NCBI GenBank assembly: GCA_963752505.1
Contig: CAVVYM010000004.1
Coordinates: 124,001-188,000, forward strand
Origin: JACJWR01 sp963752505
Lineage (GTDB): Bacteria > Actinomycetota > Actinomycetes > S36-B12 > UBA10799
Direction of reading: 5' to 3'
Length of the DNA stretch: 64,000 bases
The notes below the pieces were generated by a model. The model saw nothing but the letters and a program-made list of their open reading frames with translations. It was not told the origin of the DNA and searched no databases. The number at the start of each line of letters is the position of its first letter. Position 1 is the stretch's first letter. The position numbers and the translations under genes were made by a program. Below are positions 8,059-17,000 of this stretch, piece after piece.

Positions 8059-8984
8059 TCGTCGCCTCCTCGGCGGAAGCGGGCCTTGAGTTTCTGGATC
8101 GGCGTGGGCGGCAGTTCGCGCATCGCGCCCTTGGCGTAGTAGCGCTCGATGTAGTACTGGCCGACCATCAGCACTGACGTCAGCGCCAGGTACCAGATGC
8201 TCGCCATGATGGCCATCGGGAACGGTTGGAAGAGGCGGTTGCCGATCACCTGGGCCTGGAAGAACAACTCCGTTGTGAGAGGTATGGCGATCACCAGCGA
8301 CGTCGTCTTCAGCATCGAGATGGTTTCGTTGCCGGTTGGCGGCACGATGACGCGCATGGCTTGGGGGAGCACGATGTGGCGCAGGGTCTGCAGCCGGCTC
8401 ATGCCCAGTGCGGTGGCGGCCTCTTCCTGGCCCTCATCGACGCTGAGGATGCCGGCGCGCACGATTTCCGACATGTAGGCGGCTTCGTTCAAACCCAGGC
8501 CCAGCAGCGCAGCAACAAAGGCCGGAATGAGTGTCTTGGTGTCGAACGAGATCATCTCCGGGCCGAACGGAATACCCAGCGAGATCCGCTGGTAGAGCGC
8601 GATGATCGAGCCCCACAGGAACAACTGCACATACACAGGTGTGCCGCGGAACACCCACACGAACACCCACGCCGAGCCGCTCATCACCGGATTGGGCGAC
8701 AGGCGCATGATCGCTATGAACACGCCTAGGGCGAGTCCGAGCAGCATGGCCAGGAAGGTGAGCAGCAGCGTCACCCCGACACCCTTGAGGATGGGCGGCG
8801 AGAAGATCCACTCACTGATCAACGGCCAGCCCCAGTTGGGGTTGGTCAACAGGCTGTTGACGAACATCGCGGCAAAGATCGCGATGACGGCCACGCCGAT
8901 CCAGCGCCCCGGATGGCGCACCGGGACTGCCTGGATCGGCTCGACCTGCTTGTTGTCCGGGTCGGTGGACTGATCAGTCGACAT
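8055..8984 (-). CDS. Polar amino-acid ABC transporter, permease subunit
   Basis: The 309-residue inner-membrane protein has the HisM/GlnP-type fold: an N-terminal tail, one early helix (about 30-47), and a permease core with the EAA-type loop EEAATALGMSRLQTLRHIVLP that docks on the ATPase. Only one permease gene is present, so it probably works as a homodimer. It is flanked without gaps by the ATPase and closely by the binding-protein gene. Confidence 0.92.
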   Translation of the reverse strand: MSTDQSTDPDNKQVEPIQAVPVRHPGRWIGVAVIAIFAAMFVNSLLTNPNWGWPLISEWIFSPPILKGVGVTLLLTFLAMLLGLALGVFIAIMRLSPNPVMSGSAWVFVWVFRGTPVYVQLFLWGSIIALYQRISLGIPFGPEMISFDTKTLIPAFVAALLGLGLNEAAYMSEIVRAGILSVDEGQEEAATALGMSRLQTLRHIVLPQAMRVIVPPTGNETISMLKTTSLVIAIPLTTELFFQAQVIGNRLFQPFPMAIMASIWYLALTSVLMVGQYYIERYYAKGAMRELPPTPIQKLKARFRRGGDE

Positions 8985-9014
8985 GAATGACTACTGCCTC
9001 GTCGGCCAGCTGCT

Positions 9015-9926
9015 TCAGCTCTGCGGGTTGAGTTCGGAGGTGGAGACGGCGCCGTCTTCGAGGCCCCACTTGGCCAGGATCTCCTTGTAGGAACCGTCAT
9101 CGATCATGGCTTGGATGGCACCCTGGATTGAATTGGCGAAGTCCACCTGGTCGAGTGGTACGACGACGCCGTAGGGGGCCGAGTCGTAGATGTCGCCGAC
9201 TTGCTCGAGTTGGCCGGTCTGGGTGATGGCGTAGGCGATGACCGGGCTGTCCGCCAGCATGGCGTCCACCTTGCCGCTGGTCAACGCGGTTGTGGTGTCG
9301 GATTGCAGTGTGAACTGCTGGATGTCGATGGCCTCTTTGCCCTCGGACACGCACGCCTCGCTGCGGGCTTCGATGTCGGGCACCTGCACCGTGGCCTTCT
9401 GCACTCCCACCGACTTTCCGCATGCGTCTTCCGGGTTCACATCCTGCGGATTGCCGGAGGCCACCGCCCACGCCGTTCCAGCGTTCAGGTAGCTCACCAT
9501 GTTGACCTGCTCGAGCCGCTCGGGGTTGATGGTGAACGACGACATCGATGAGTCGAACTTGCCGTTGGTGACACCGACGATCAGCGAGTCGAAGGTGGAG
9601 TTGCTCCACTCGGACTTCAGCCCCAGCTTCGCGGCGATCGCGTTTCCGAGGTCGATGTCGGCGCCTTCGATGGTGCTGCCGTCCGCGGCGATGTATTCCA
9701 TGGGAGCGTAGGACGCGTCGGTACCGAACTTGATGACGCCAGCGGACTTGATGGCCTCGGGGACGCTGGCTGCGAGCTCGCTGTCGGCGGACACCGACGG
9801 CAACGGGCTGGCGGACTCGTCCGAAGAACTCGAGGAATCACCTCCGCAGGCTGCCAAGGTGAGGGCTGCGGTGGCCGCAACGGCCCCGAACGCGAACCGA
9901 CTGCGCGTTGTGCTTGCCATGAACAT
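9015..9926 (-). CDS. Polar amino-acid ABC transporter, substrate-binding lipoprotein
   Basis: The 303-residue protein is a family 3 solute-binding protein (SBP_bac_3). A signal peptide ends in lipobox LAAC followed by a Gly-Ser-rich linker, so it should be lipid-anchored outside the membrane. FGTDASYAPMEYIAADG, FDSLIVGVTNGKFD and PEDACGKSVGVQ are family blocks. The ATG at 9926 is chosen because GAGGAG lies six bases upstream. It is the first gene of the importer operon. The ligand cannot be read from sequence; an amino acid is likely. Confidence 0.9.
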   Translation of the reverse strand: MFMASTTRSRFAFGAVAATAALTLAACGGDSSSSSDESASPLPSVSADSELAASVPEAIKSAGVIKFGTDASYAPMEYIAADGSTIEGADIDLGNAIAAKLGLKSEWSNSTFDSLIVGVTNGKFDSSMSSFTINPERLEQVNMVSYLNAGTAWAVASGNPQDVNPEDACGKSVGVQKATVQVPDIEARSEACVSEGKEAIDIQQFTLQSDTTTALTSGKVDAMLADSPVIAYAITQTGQLEQVGDIYDSAPYGVVVPLDQVDFANSIQGAIQAMIDDGSYKEILAKWGLEDGAVSTSELNPQS

Positions 9927-10151
9927 TGCGATCTCCTCATCGACCGAATCCAGCGCCAATACGACGGCTTGCTATGCAGTATGGCCCCGTGGGCAGGTGA
10001 ATGTGGCCTAGTTGAATTTTCCGGCCTGTCAGAGTTGATCTTTCCTCCCTGCCGACCCGCCGATTGCCCACCCCCGCGAACCCCGACACCAACGTGTGAC
10101 GGTGGCAGGATGGGGAGGCGCGCAGAGTCCTGCGGCGGAGAGGACGGCGAA

Positions 10152-12260
10152 GTGGATTCCCTTGCGAAGGTGCTGTTTGACGAGAGCCACCAGCAGGCCT
10201 GGACCACTCGGCCCGCGGTAGCTGCTCGGATGAATCCGGTGAACCCGGCCGACGCGGGCTACGTGACGGCCGCGGGACTGCTCCGCTCTGCCGGAATGGC
10301 GGTGACACCGCACGAGACCGGAGCGCTCACGAGTGAGGTCCTCGCCGGCTTTGACGTCCTGGTGCTGCCGCACTGCTCGACGGCGGACTGGGAGACGACC
10401 ACGGGGGTTGGATCGCCGGTGTACTCGCCAGCCGAGATCGATGCGATCGAAGGGTTCGTGCGCGCCGGCGGCGGCCTGCTGGTGCTTGCCGAGACCGAGC
10501 AGGCCAAGTACGGCAACTCCCTCGCAGAGATTGCCGCCCGATTCGATGTCGATCTGCAGAACACGACGGTGCAGGATCCGGTGGCCCGATACAACGGCGT
10601 GCCGACATGGGTGTTGGCTGAGCCGGTGCGCAACCACCGGTGGGACTGGTGGGCGGGGGTGGATCAGGCGGGCCTCTTCAGGGCTGGCACCCTCGCCCTC
10701 GGGGGCGCGGACGGTTCCTCAGACGAGGCCACTCTGGTGGCACGTACGAGCGCTACCGCCCTGCCACCATTGGCGGGCCTGATCGCCGCGGTGGTGGCTG
10801 ACGCCGGCCGGGTGGTGGTTCTCGCCGACTCCGACGTGTTCGGTGACGACACCATCGACGATCTCGACCATGCGGTGCTGTGGCGCAACCTGGTGTTTTG
10901 GGTGACGGCTGGTCCGCGGGCGAGATCTGCAGCTGCCCCTGGCGGCCCAGCGGCGGTGACCGACTCGGCGGCGTGGGGCCAGTTGGTGGCGGCTGTTGAG
11001 GAATTGCGCCCGCTGCAGGCAAAGGACGGGTCGGTGACCGACCCGGATGATCAGCCGGCGGCGCTTGCCGCAGTCGGCAGGATTATCGACGCCATCGAGA
11101 TCCTCGCCCCTGGCTTTGCCCACCAGGAGGCCCAACTCGCGGCCACCGTTGCGGACCTCCGGCGTTGGGCGGATGCTGGCCTGTCCACGCCGGATTTCCT
11201 CGACTCGCTGCTCTTGTTCCGCCCCGAAGCCAAGCGCGAGGACGGCGTCGAGCACCTCGCGGTGTTTCCGATGTACACCCAGAACGGCAACCTCGTCCGG
11301 AACGTGGAAGCCGTGGTGACCAGAACGGTGTGGCCGCAGTGGATCGCCGACCTCGAATCGGCCTCGTACGACAACGCTGCGTTCGTCCCCATCGAGTTCG
11401 TCGGTTTCACTGCTGGCTACGACACCCACTCGGCGGTGCTTTTCCCGGAGACCGTCGCAACCCGGGAGACGCCACGGTTCACCTGGGGCGGCATCTTCTG
11501 CGATCGAGAGGCGGCACGTTTTCGCGTTGTGACCCGTGAAGCCGCCGCTGTGACCAGGCTGGCGTTGCCGCCGGCGGCGGAGATGATGGTCAACGACCAG
11601 GAACTGACGCAACAGACTTTCATCCTCTGGGACCTCGTCCACGACCGCACCCACAGCCACGGCGACCTGCCGTTCGACCCCTTCATGATCAAGCAGCGCA
11701 TGCCCTACTGGATGTACTCGCTCGAGGAGCTGCGGTGTGACCTGAACACCTACCGCGAAACGGCCGCCCTCGAGGCCGCCGGTGTGTTGCTTGCGCCGCA
11801 AGTGCGCTACGCGATCCTGTTCGACCGCCTGTTCCGGTTCCCCACATCCGGGACACGGATTCGCAACTACGACGGCCTGGGTGGGCAGATCCTCTTCGCC
11901 TGGCTGCACCGCCACGGGGTGCTGAATTGGACCGATAACACCTTGAGCATCGACTGGCGTACCGTGGACGCTTCGGTGGTCGAACTGTGCGAACGGGTCG
12001 AGGCCCTCTACCGGGAGGGCATCGGCCGCAGCCGGATCGGCTACTGGCTGGCAGCGCACGAGTTCGTATCCGCGCTGGTGCCCCCGCATCCCGCGTCGCA
12101 GTGGGCCAAGGGCGGTGCGGAGTTGCCTACCGAAACCAAAGATGCCGTGGACGCGGTTCTTTCCGACGAGTTCCCGCTCAACGTCTTCTACGAGGCCCTG
12201 CGCAAGAACCTACTCACCACCATCGAATCGACCAAAGGAATCACTGGAGCCGCGCTATGA
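10152..12260 (+). CDS. DUF6421 family protein
   Basis: The 702-residue protein matches a large actinobacterial family I know as DUF6421. The N-terminal 270 residues look like a class-I glutamine-amidotransferase-like or ThuA-like Rossmann domain (VLVLPHCSTADWE, FVRAGGGLLVLAE, VVVLADSDVFGD), apparently without a catalytic triad I can assign. The C-terminal part has conserved blocks such as IEFVGFTAGYDTHS and LWDLVHDRTHSHGDLPFD, the latter His/Asp-rich and possibly metal-binding. The GTG at 10152 has a GGAGAGGAC tract upstream. Its stop overlaps the SDR start, and the same three-gene order is familiar from Streptomyces. Function is unknown. Confidence 0.75.
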   Translation: MDSLAKVLFDESHQQAWTTRPAVAARMNPVNPADAGYVTAAGLLRSAGMAVTPHETGALTSEVLAGFDVLVLPHCSTADWETTTGVGSPVYSPAEIDAIEGFVRAGGGLLVLAETEQAKYGNSLAEIAARFDVDLQNTTVQDPVARYNGVPTWVLAEPVRNHRWDWWAGVDQAGLFRAGTLALGGADGSSDEATLVARTSATALPPLAGLIAAVVADAGRVVVLADSDVFGDDTIDDLDHAVLWRNLVFWVTAGPRARSAAAPGGPAAVTDSAAWGQLVAAVEELRPLQAKDGSVTDPDDQPAALAAVGRIIDAIEILAPGFAHQEAQLAATVADLRRWADAGLSTPDFLDSLLLFRPEAKREDGVEHLAVFPMYTQNGNLVRNVEAVVTRTVWPQWIADLESASYDNAAFVPIEFVGFTAGYDTHSAVLFPETVATRETPRFTWGGIFCDREAARFRVVTREAAAVTRLALPPAAEMMVNDQELTQQTFILWDLVHDRTHSHGDLPFDPFMIKQRMPYWMYSLEELRCDLNTYRETAALEAAGVLLAPQVRYAILFDRLFRFPTSGTRIRNYDGLGGQILFAWLHRHGVLNWTDNTLSIDWRTVDASVVELCERVEALYREGIGRSRIGYWLAAHEFVSALVPPHPASQWAKGGAELPTETKDAVDAVLSDEFPLNVFYEALRKNLLTTIESTKGITGAAL

Positions 12261-12958
12261 ATCCCACCCCTGTTGTCATCGTCCTCGGAGCCGGAATCGG
12301 CGGCCTTGGTGTGATTCGCGCTGTGGCGGCGGAATCCCACGTTGTCGTGGCTGATCGGACGCAAGCAGCAGCCGCCGCCGGGGCGGCTCTCGCGGTCGAA
12401 TTGGGTGGTACTGCCGAGTCGGCCGTTGTCGACCTCACCGACCTCGACGCGGTGACAGCTTGGTGCTCGGACGTGCTCGACCGCCTCGGACGGGTCGACG
12501 CGGTGGTGCACCTCGTGGGTGGCTGGCAGGGCTCGCGCACGGTGGATGCCGAATCGATTGCCCAGTGGGATGCGCTCCTGCCGGGCATCGTGACCACGGT
12601 GCAGACCACCACCGTCGCCTTCGCGAACGCGCTGCTGGCCGCGCCCTCGGGACGCTACGTGATGGTGACGTCCACCTCGGTGCCGCGTCCGGCGGCGGGG
12701 AACGCCGCCTACGCAAGCGCGAAGGCCGCCGCGGAAACCTGGGTGAAGGCCCTCGGGAGCGCTTTCGAAGGGACGTCGGCCGCCGCCTGCATCGTGGCCG
12801 TCAAAGCGTTGGTCGACCCGGCGACGCGGGCGGCAAACCCGTCGAAGGCCTACTCCGGGTTCACCGACACCATCGAACTCGGTGCCGCCATCGCTGGTCT
12901 GCTGTCCGACGGCGACGTCGCACCCGTGACGTACCTGAATCTCGCCGAGGGCAACTAG
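12257..12958 (+). CDS. Short-chain dehydrogenase/reductase
   Basis: The 233-residue protein has the SDR fold: glycine-rich NAD(P) motif GAGIGGLG near residues 11-18 and catalytic Y152-x3-K156 in YASAK, with a serine near 139-141. Its start overlaps the DUF6421 stop (ATGA), which implies translational coupling, and threonine aldolase follows after 3 bp. A joint role with those partners is likely, but the substrate is not known. Confidence 0.85.
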   Translation: MNPTPVVIVLGAGIGGLGVIRAVAAESHVVVADRTQAAAAAGAALAVELGGTAESAVVDLTDLDAVTAWCSDVLDRLGRVDAVVHLVGGWQGSRTVDAESIAQWDALLPGIVTTVQTTTVAFANALLAAPSGRYVMVTSTSVPRPAAGNAAYASAKAAAETWVKALGSAFEGTSAAACIVAVKALVDPATRAANPSKAYSGFTDTIELGAAIAGLLSDGDVAPVTYLNLAEGN

Positions 12959-12961
12959 GCG

Positions 12962-13993
12962 ATGCCGACAAGCTTTGCGTCCGACAACTACGCCGGAGTG
13001 CATCCCGCCGTATTGGCAGCTCTGGCGCGCGTCAACCACGGCCACCAAGCGGCCTACGGTGACGACGAGACCTCCGCCCGGCTGCGCGACGTCATCAAAG
13101 ACCACTTCGGTGACGCCGCGGAGATCTTCTGCGTCTTCAATGGCACCGGCGCCAACGTCGTGGCGATGCAGGCGATGGCGCGGCCATGGGAGGCCGTCAT
13201 CTGCACCCAGAGCGCCCACGTCAACGTCGATGAGGGTGGTGCGCCGGAGATGGTCGGCGGACTGAAGCTCTGGCAGGTGCCGGCGCCTGATGGCAAGCTC
13301 ACCCCCGACTTGCTGGACACACAGGCGTGGGGCTTCGGGGATGTGCACCGTGCGCAACCGGGGGTGCTCGCCGTCACCCAGTCCACCGAACTCGGCACGC
13401 TCTACTCGGTCGACGAACTAGGAGCGGTCGTACAGCGGGCGAAGTCGCACGGCATGCGGGTGCTGCTCGACGGCGCACGCATCATGAACGCAGCGGCAGC
13501 CCTGGGCGTGCCGTTCCGCGCGTTCACGACTGACCTAGGCGTTGACGCGGTCTCCTTCGGCGCCACGAAGAACGGGGCGATGGGTGCCGAGTCGATCGTG
13601 GCCCTCACCCCCGAAGTAGCGGAGGCCGTTCCCTTCCTCCGCAAGTCCGACATGCAGCTGGCCAGCAAGATGCGTTATCTCAGTGCGCAGTTCCTGGCAA
13701 TGTTGGAAGACGACCTGTGGCTCGCTAACGCCCGCCACGCGAACGCTATGGCTGCTCGGCTCTACGAGGCCGTGCGTGACATTCCGCGGGTGCGTGTGAG
13801 TCGGGCCGTGCAGGTGAATTCGGTGTTCGCCACGTTGCCGGCCGACGTCGCCGCGAGATTGGCCGAGCGCTTCCACTTCTACACCTGGGATCAAGCCACG
13901 GGTGAGGTGCGCTGGATGTGCGCCTGGGACACCACGGCGGAAGACGTCGATACCTTCGCAGCCGCGATTGCCGAGGAGTGTGAGGCTGGCTGA
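12962..13993 (+). CDS. Low-specificity L-threonine aldolase family / beta-eliminating lyase
   Basis: The 343-residue PLP enzyme of fold type I resembles threonine aldolases that split beta-hydroxy amino acids to glycine and an aldehyde. SFASDNYAGVHP at the N-terminus and the PLP lysine in FGATKNGAMG (K203) are typical, as are HGMRVLLDGARIMNA and SARLRDVIKDHFG. It is the third gene of the DUF6421-SDR cluster. Relatives include other beta-eliminating lyases, so the exact reaction is open. Confidence 0.85.
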   Translation: MPTSFASDNYAGVHPAVLAALARVNHGHQAAYGDDETSARLRDVIKDHFGDAAEIFCVFNGTGANVVAMQAMARPWEAVICTQSAHVNVDEGGAPEMVGGLKLWQVPAPDGKLTPDLLDTQAWGFGDVHRAQPGVLAVTQSTELGTLYSVDELGAVVQRAKSHGMRVLLDGARIMNAAAALGVPFRAFTTDLGVDAVSFGATKNGAMGAESIVALTPEVAEAVPFLRKSDMQLASKMRYLSAQFLAMLEDDLWLANARHANAMAARLYEAVRDIPRVRVSRAVQVNSVFATLPADVAARLAERFHFYTWDQATGEVRWMCAWDTTAEDVDTFAAAIAEECEAG

Positions 13994-14028
13994 GCAGTTT
14001 GGGCGCCCCGGGTAATAAAGGAAGTGAA

Positions 14029-14052
14029 ATGCATGTATTGTACTTCGCATGA
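14029..14052 (+). CDS. Possible 7-codon leader ORF coupled to dabBA
   Basis: ATG at 14029 opens a reading frame MHVLYFA whose TGA overlaps the ATG of the large fusion gene (ATGA). An AAGGAAG ribosome site at 14018-14024 serves this mini-ORF, whereas the large gene has none of its own. Reinitiation would couple the two. It could be chance; no peptide function is implied. Confidence 0.42.
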   Translation: MHVLYFA

Positions 14053-17000
14053 ACCCGTTCACCGTGACTCGAACCTTGGCTGCGGGACTCGCCACCGTCG
14101 CTGGTGCGTCCCTGCTCTCGCTGCTCATCTCAGGCGAACCCCTCTCCGCCGGCGTAACCGTCGGAACGCCGGGTGCATCCGGCGGATTCGAACTGGGAGT
14201 GTCCCTGACCGGCCTCAGCTCGCTCCTGCTCATCTTCCTGGCGAGCGTGTCGTGGCTCGTTGCCTCGTACGCATCCCGCAATCTGGCCGGGCAGCAGCGC
14301 TACGGACGATTCGCGCTGCTCATGACCATGGCCACCCTGGGTCTGGCTGTCATGGTGGCGGGCGCGAGCCTGCCGGTCATCGCGGCCGGCTGGACCGCGA
14401 GCGGCCTCGCCATCGCCGGCCTCGTCGGCCATGCGCCGGCGCAAACGGCTCGCCGGGCCTCGCGCTACGTGCGCAGCTGGTTCCTGGTTGCCGATGTTGC
14501 GCTCTGGGCCGGCGTGGTCGCCGGGCTCGCCTTGCTCCCCTCGGTGGATCGCGATGCCACCTTCGAACCCGGCGTCGCGACGACCGCCGTCGCCGTGGTG
14601 CTCTTGCTTGCGGCTGTGATTCGGTCCGCCCTCTTTCCAGCGAGTCGCTGGCTTCCTGAGACGGCGGAAGCGCCTTCACCGCTGTCGGCCTTCCTGCACG
14701 CCGGCATCGTGAACGGGGCTGGCTTGCTGGTGCTGCTCATGTGGCCGCTGTTCAGCTCGGCCCCGGTGGTGTTGGGTGCCCTCATCGTCATCGGTACGGC
14801 TTCGGTGATCGTCGGTACCTGGCGCGGCCGGGTGCGGGCCGACGTGAAGGGGAAGTTGGCCTCGTCCACCACGGCCCAAATGGGCTACATGGCGATTCAG
14901 CTCGGAATCGGCCTGCCCGCCGCCGCGCTGTTGCACCTGATGGGTCACGGGTACTACAAGGCCTGGCTCTTCCTGCGGGCTGGCGGTGTCGTGACCCGGG
15001 CGCGTTGGCAGGGCCGGGGTACGCGTCGCGAGGCCGACCTGCACCGAAACCGCCCCCGGCAGGCCCTGCTGCTCATGGGTGCGCTCGCCTTGGCGAGCCT
15101 GCTGGCACTGCCCGCCGTCGTCGAATCCGTGGTGAAACTGGGACCCGCAGCGGTACTCCCGGCACTGCTGGCGCTCAGCGCCGTCGGCGTAGCGACCTGG
15201 GCACTCGCAGGTCGGCGCGGGCGGGTGTCCGCAGCGGCGCTGGCCGCAGGCATAGGGGCGTTGTACCTGTGGTTGCTGCTCGGCTGGGAGACGCTCCTGG
15301 CTGGCGCTTTCGACCTGACTGCAGTGTGGAGCGCCCCAGTGGCGACGGTCTGGCTAGTGTTCGTGGCCCTCGCCGGCACTGGTGCCGCTGTCGGGGCCGC
15401 GCAGCTGGATCGTGGACGAATGCGCGGGCTGTGGCTGCGTCTGGCCCTCAGCACCTTGCCACCGGACGTCGCGCGCGGTCTGCGCCGCAGCAAGCGGGTC
15501 GTCCACCCGATGGCTCCCGCCGCGGCCGTGGCCGATGGATTCGACGCCGCCGAAGCCGCCGCGTTGGTCGAGATCAGTGGCTCCGTGGTGGGACCTGCCT
15601 GGCCCCTGCGGGACCTCGTCGCGGTGAACCACCTGGCTGGCACTGTGGGACTCCCCTTCGCCGACATCGACGCCACCGCACGAGAGGTGCATGGCGCATC
15701 GATCTACTCCGCGCCCGCCGACTACTTGCGCCTATTTGAGTCCGGCGACATCCCGGCCACCGTCGTGGAAGCGACGTTGGAGCGTTCCGCGCGCACGACT
15801 CCCGAGTCCATGCTGCCTGCCACCTTGGGCGGCCTCATCGACGCGACCCGTGCCGCGGCCACCCAACCCGACCCACACACTCGAAACATTCGGGAGGAGG
15901 CGGATGTCGATCCGGTGGCCGCAGTGACCGGGTTGTGGTGCCGCGCGGCGTGGTCGGCCGCCCACACGGGTCAGCGTGGACCATGGACGCTGCTCCGGCA
16001 GGCAGCGGCGGAGGCGTCCTCGGATCGGGCTGTGGACGCCCTGTGCGGTCGCACGGGTGCCGCTGCCTGGCTTCGGTCCCTACCGGTTGAGCCGTTGGCC
16101 GCCCTGGCGATTCTGCTGGGGTCACGTTCGGAGTCCGAGCGCGCGTTGGACGTCGGTTTCGCCGCGGTTCGGGCGTTGCCGGGCTGGGCCGGGCACGCGC
16201 AGTGGCGGGCGCGTGGCGGCAACGATGACGCGCTGGCATCCCTCGTGGCCACCTACGTCGCGGTATCGATGCTCTTTCGGGCGCCGTTGGCGACGGCCGA
16301 GTCGACGGCAGATCCGCTCGCGCCCCAGCCGCGGTGGGAGCCGTTGGCCGAGGTGTGGCAGCAGGCGTTGGAGGCGAACTTCCGCGACCCGCTGGTGGCC
16401 GGGGTCCTGGCGGGTGCCCAGCATGGCGAATCCTGGGCTGCCCAGCCGGTGGTGCGTGCCTCGTTGGTGTTCTGCATCGATGTTCGATCAGAGCGGATGC
16501 GGCGTGCGATCGAGCGCACAGGCCCCTACCTCACCTACGGGTACGCCGGGTTCTTCGGCGCCGCACTGCGCTACCAAACCGACGACGGGGCGGCGTTCGA
16601 CCAGTGCCCCGCCCTCATCTCGCCGACCCGTTCGGTGTCGGTCGCAGGTGACGCAGCTGACAACCGGGGCTCGCTGCGCCATGCCCTTCGCCAAGCCCAG
16701 AACGTGGTGTCCTCGGCCGCAGTGCTCCCATTGGTGGTGGCCGAGTTCGGGGGCCTGCTGGCGGGAGCGGCGAGCGCGGCCGCCAACCGCATGCCGGTGC
16801 GTTGGCGCGCCGCCGGCCAGCGGTGGGGAAGCATCCCGGAGCGGTGGGGTCCGCGCGACCTCGACCTGCCCGGTGAGACTTTCACCGTCGATCGTGTGAG
16901 CGCTGGCCGGGGCTCGGCGCCAGCACCCGCCTACGGAATTGCCGACCTCACCGGAATGGCGCGGGACTTCCTGCGCCTCACCGGCGCCACCGCTCCGTTC

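Noticed and set aside
9969..10151. Longer N-terminus for the DUF6421 protein
   Set aside because: The extra 61 residues are Pro/Cys-rich without family likeness, whereas GTG 10152 has a good ribosome site.
9927..10151. Riboswitch upstream of the ABC importer
   Set aside because: I see no conserved riboswitch core in this 225-bp region.
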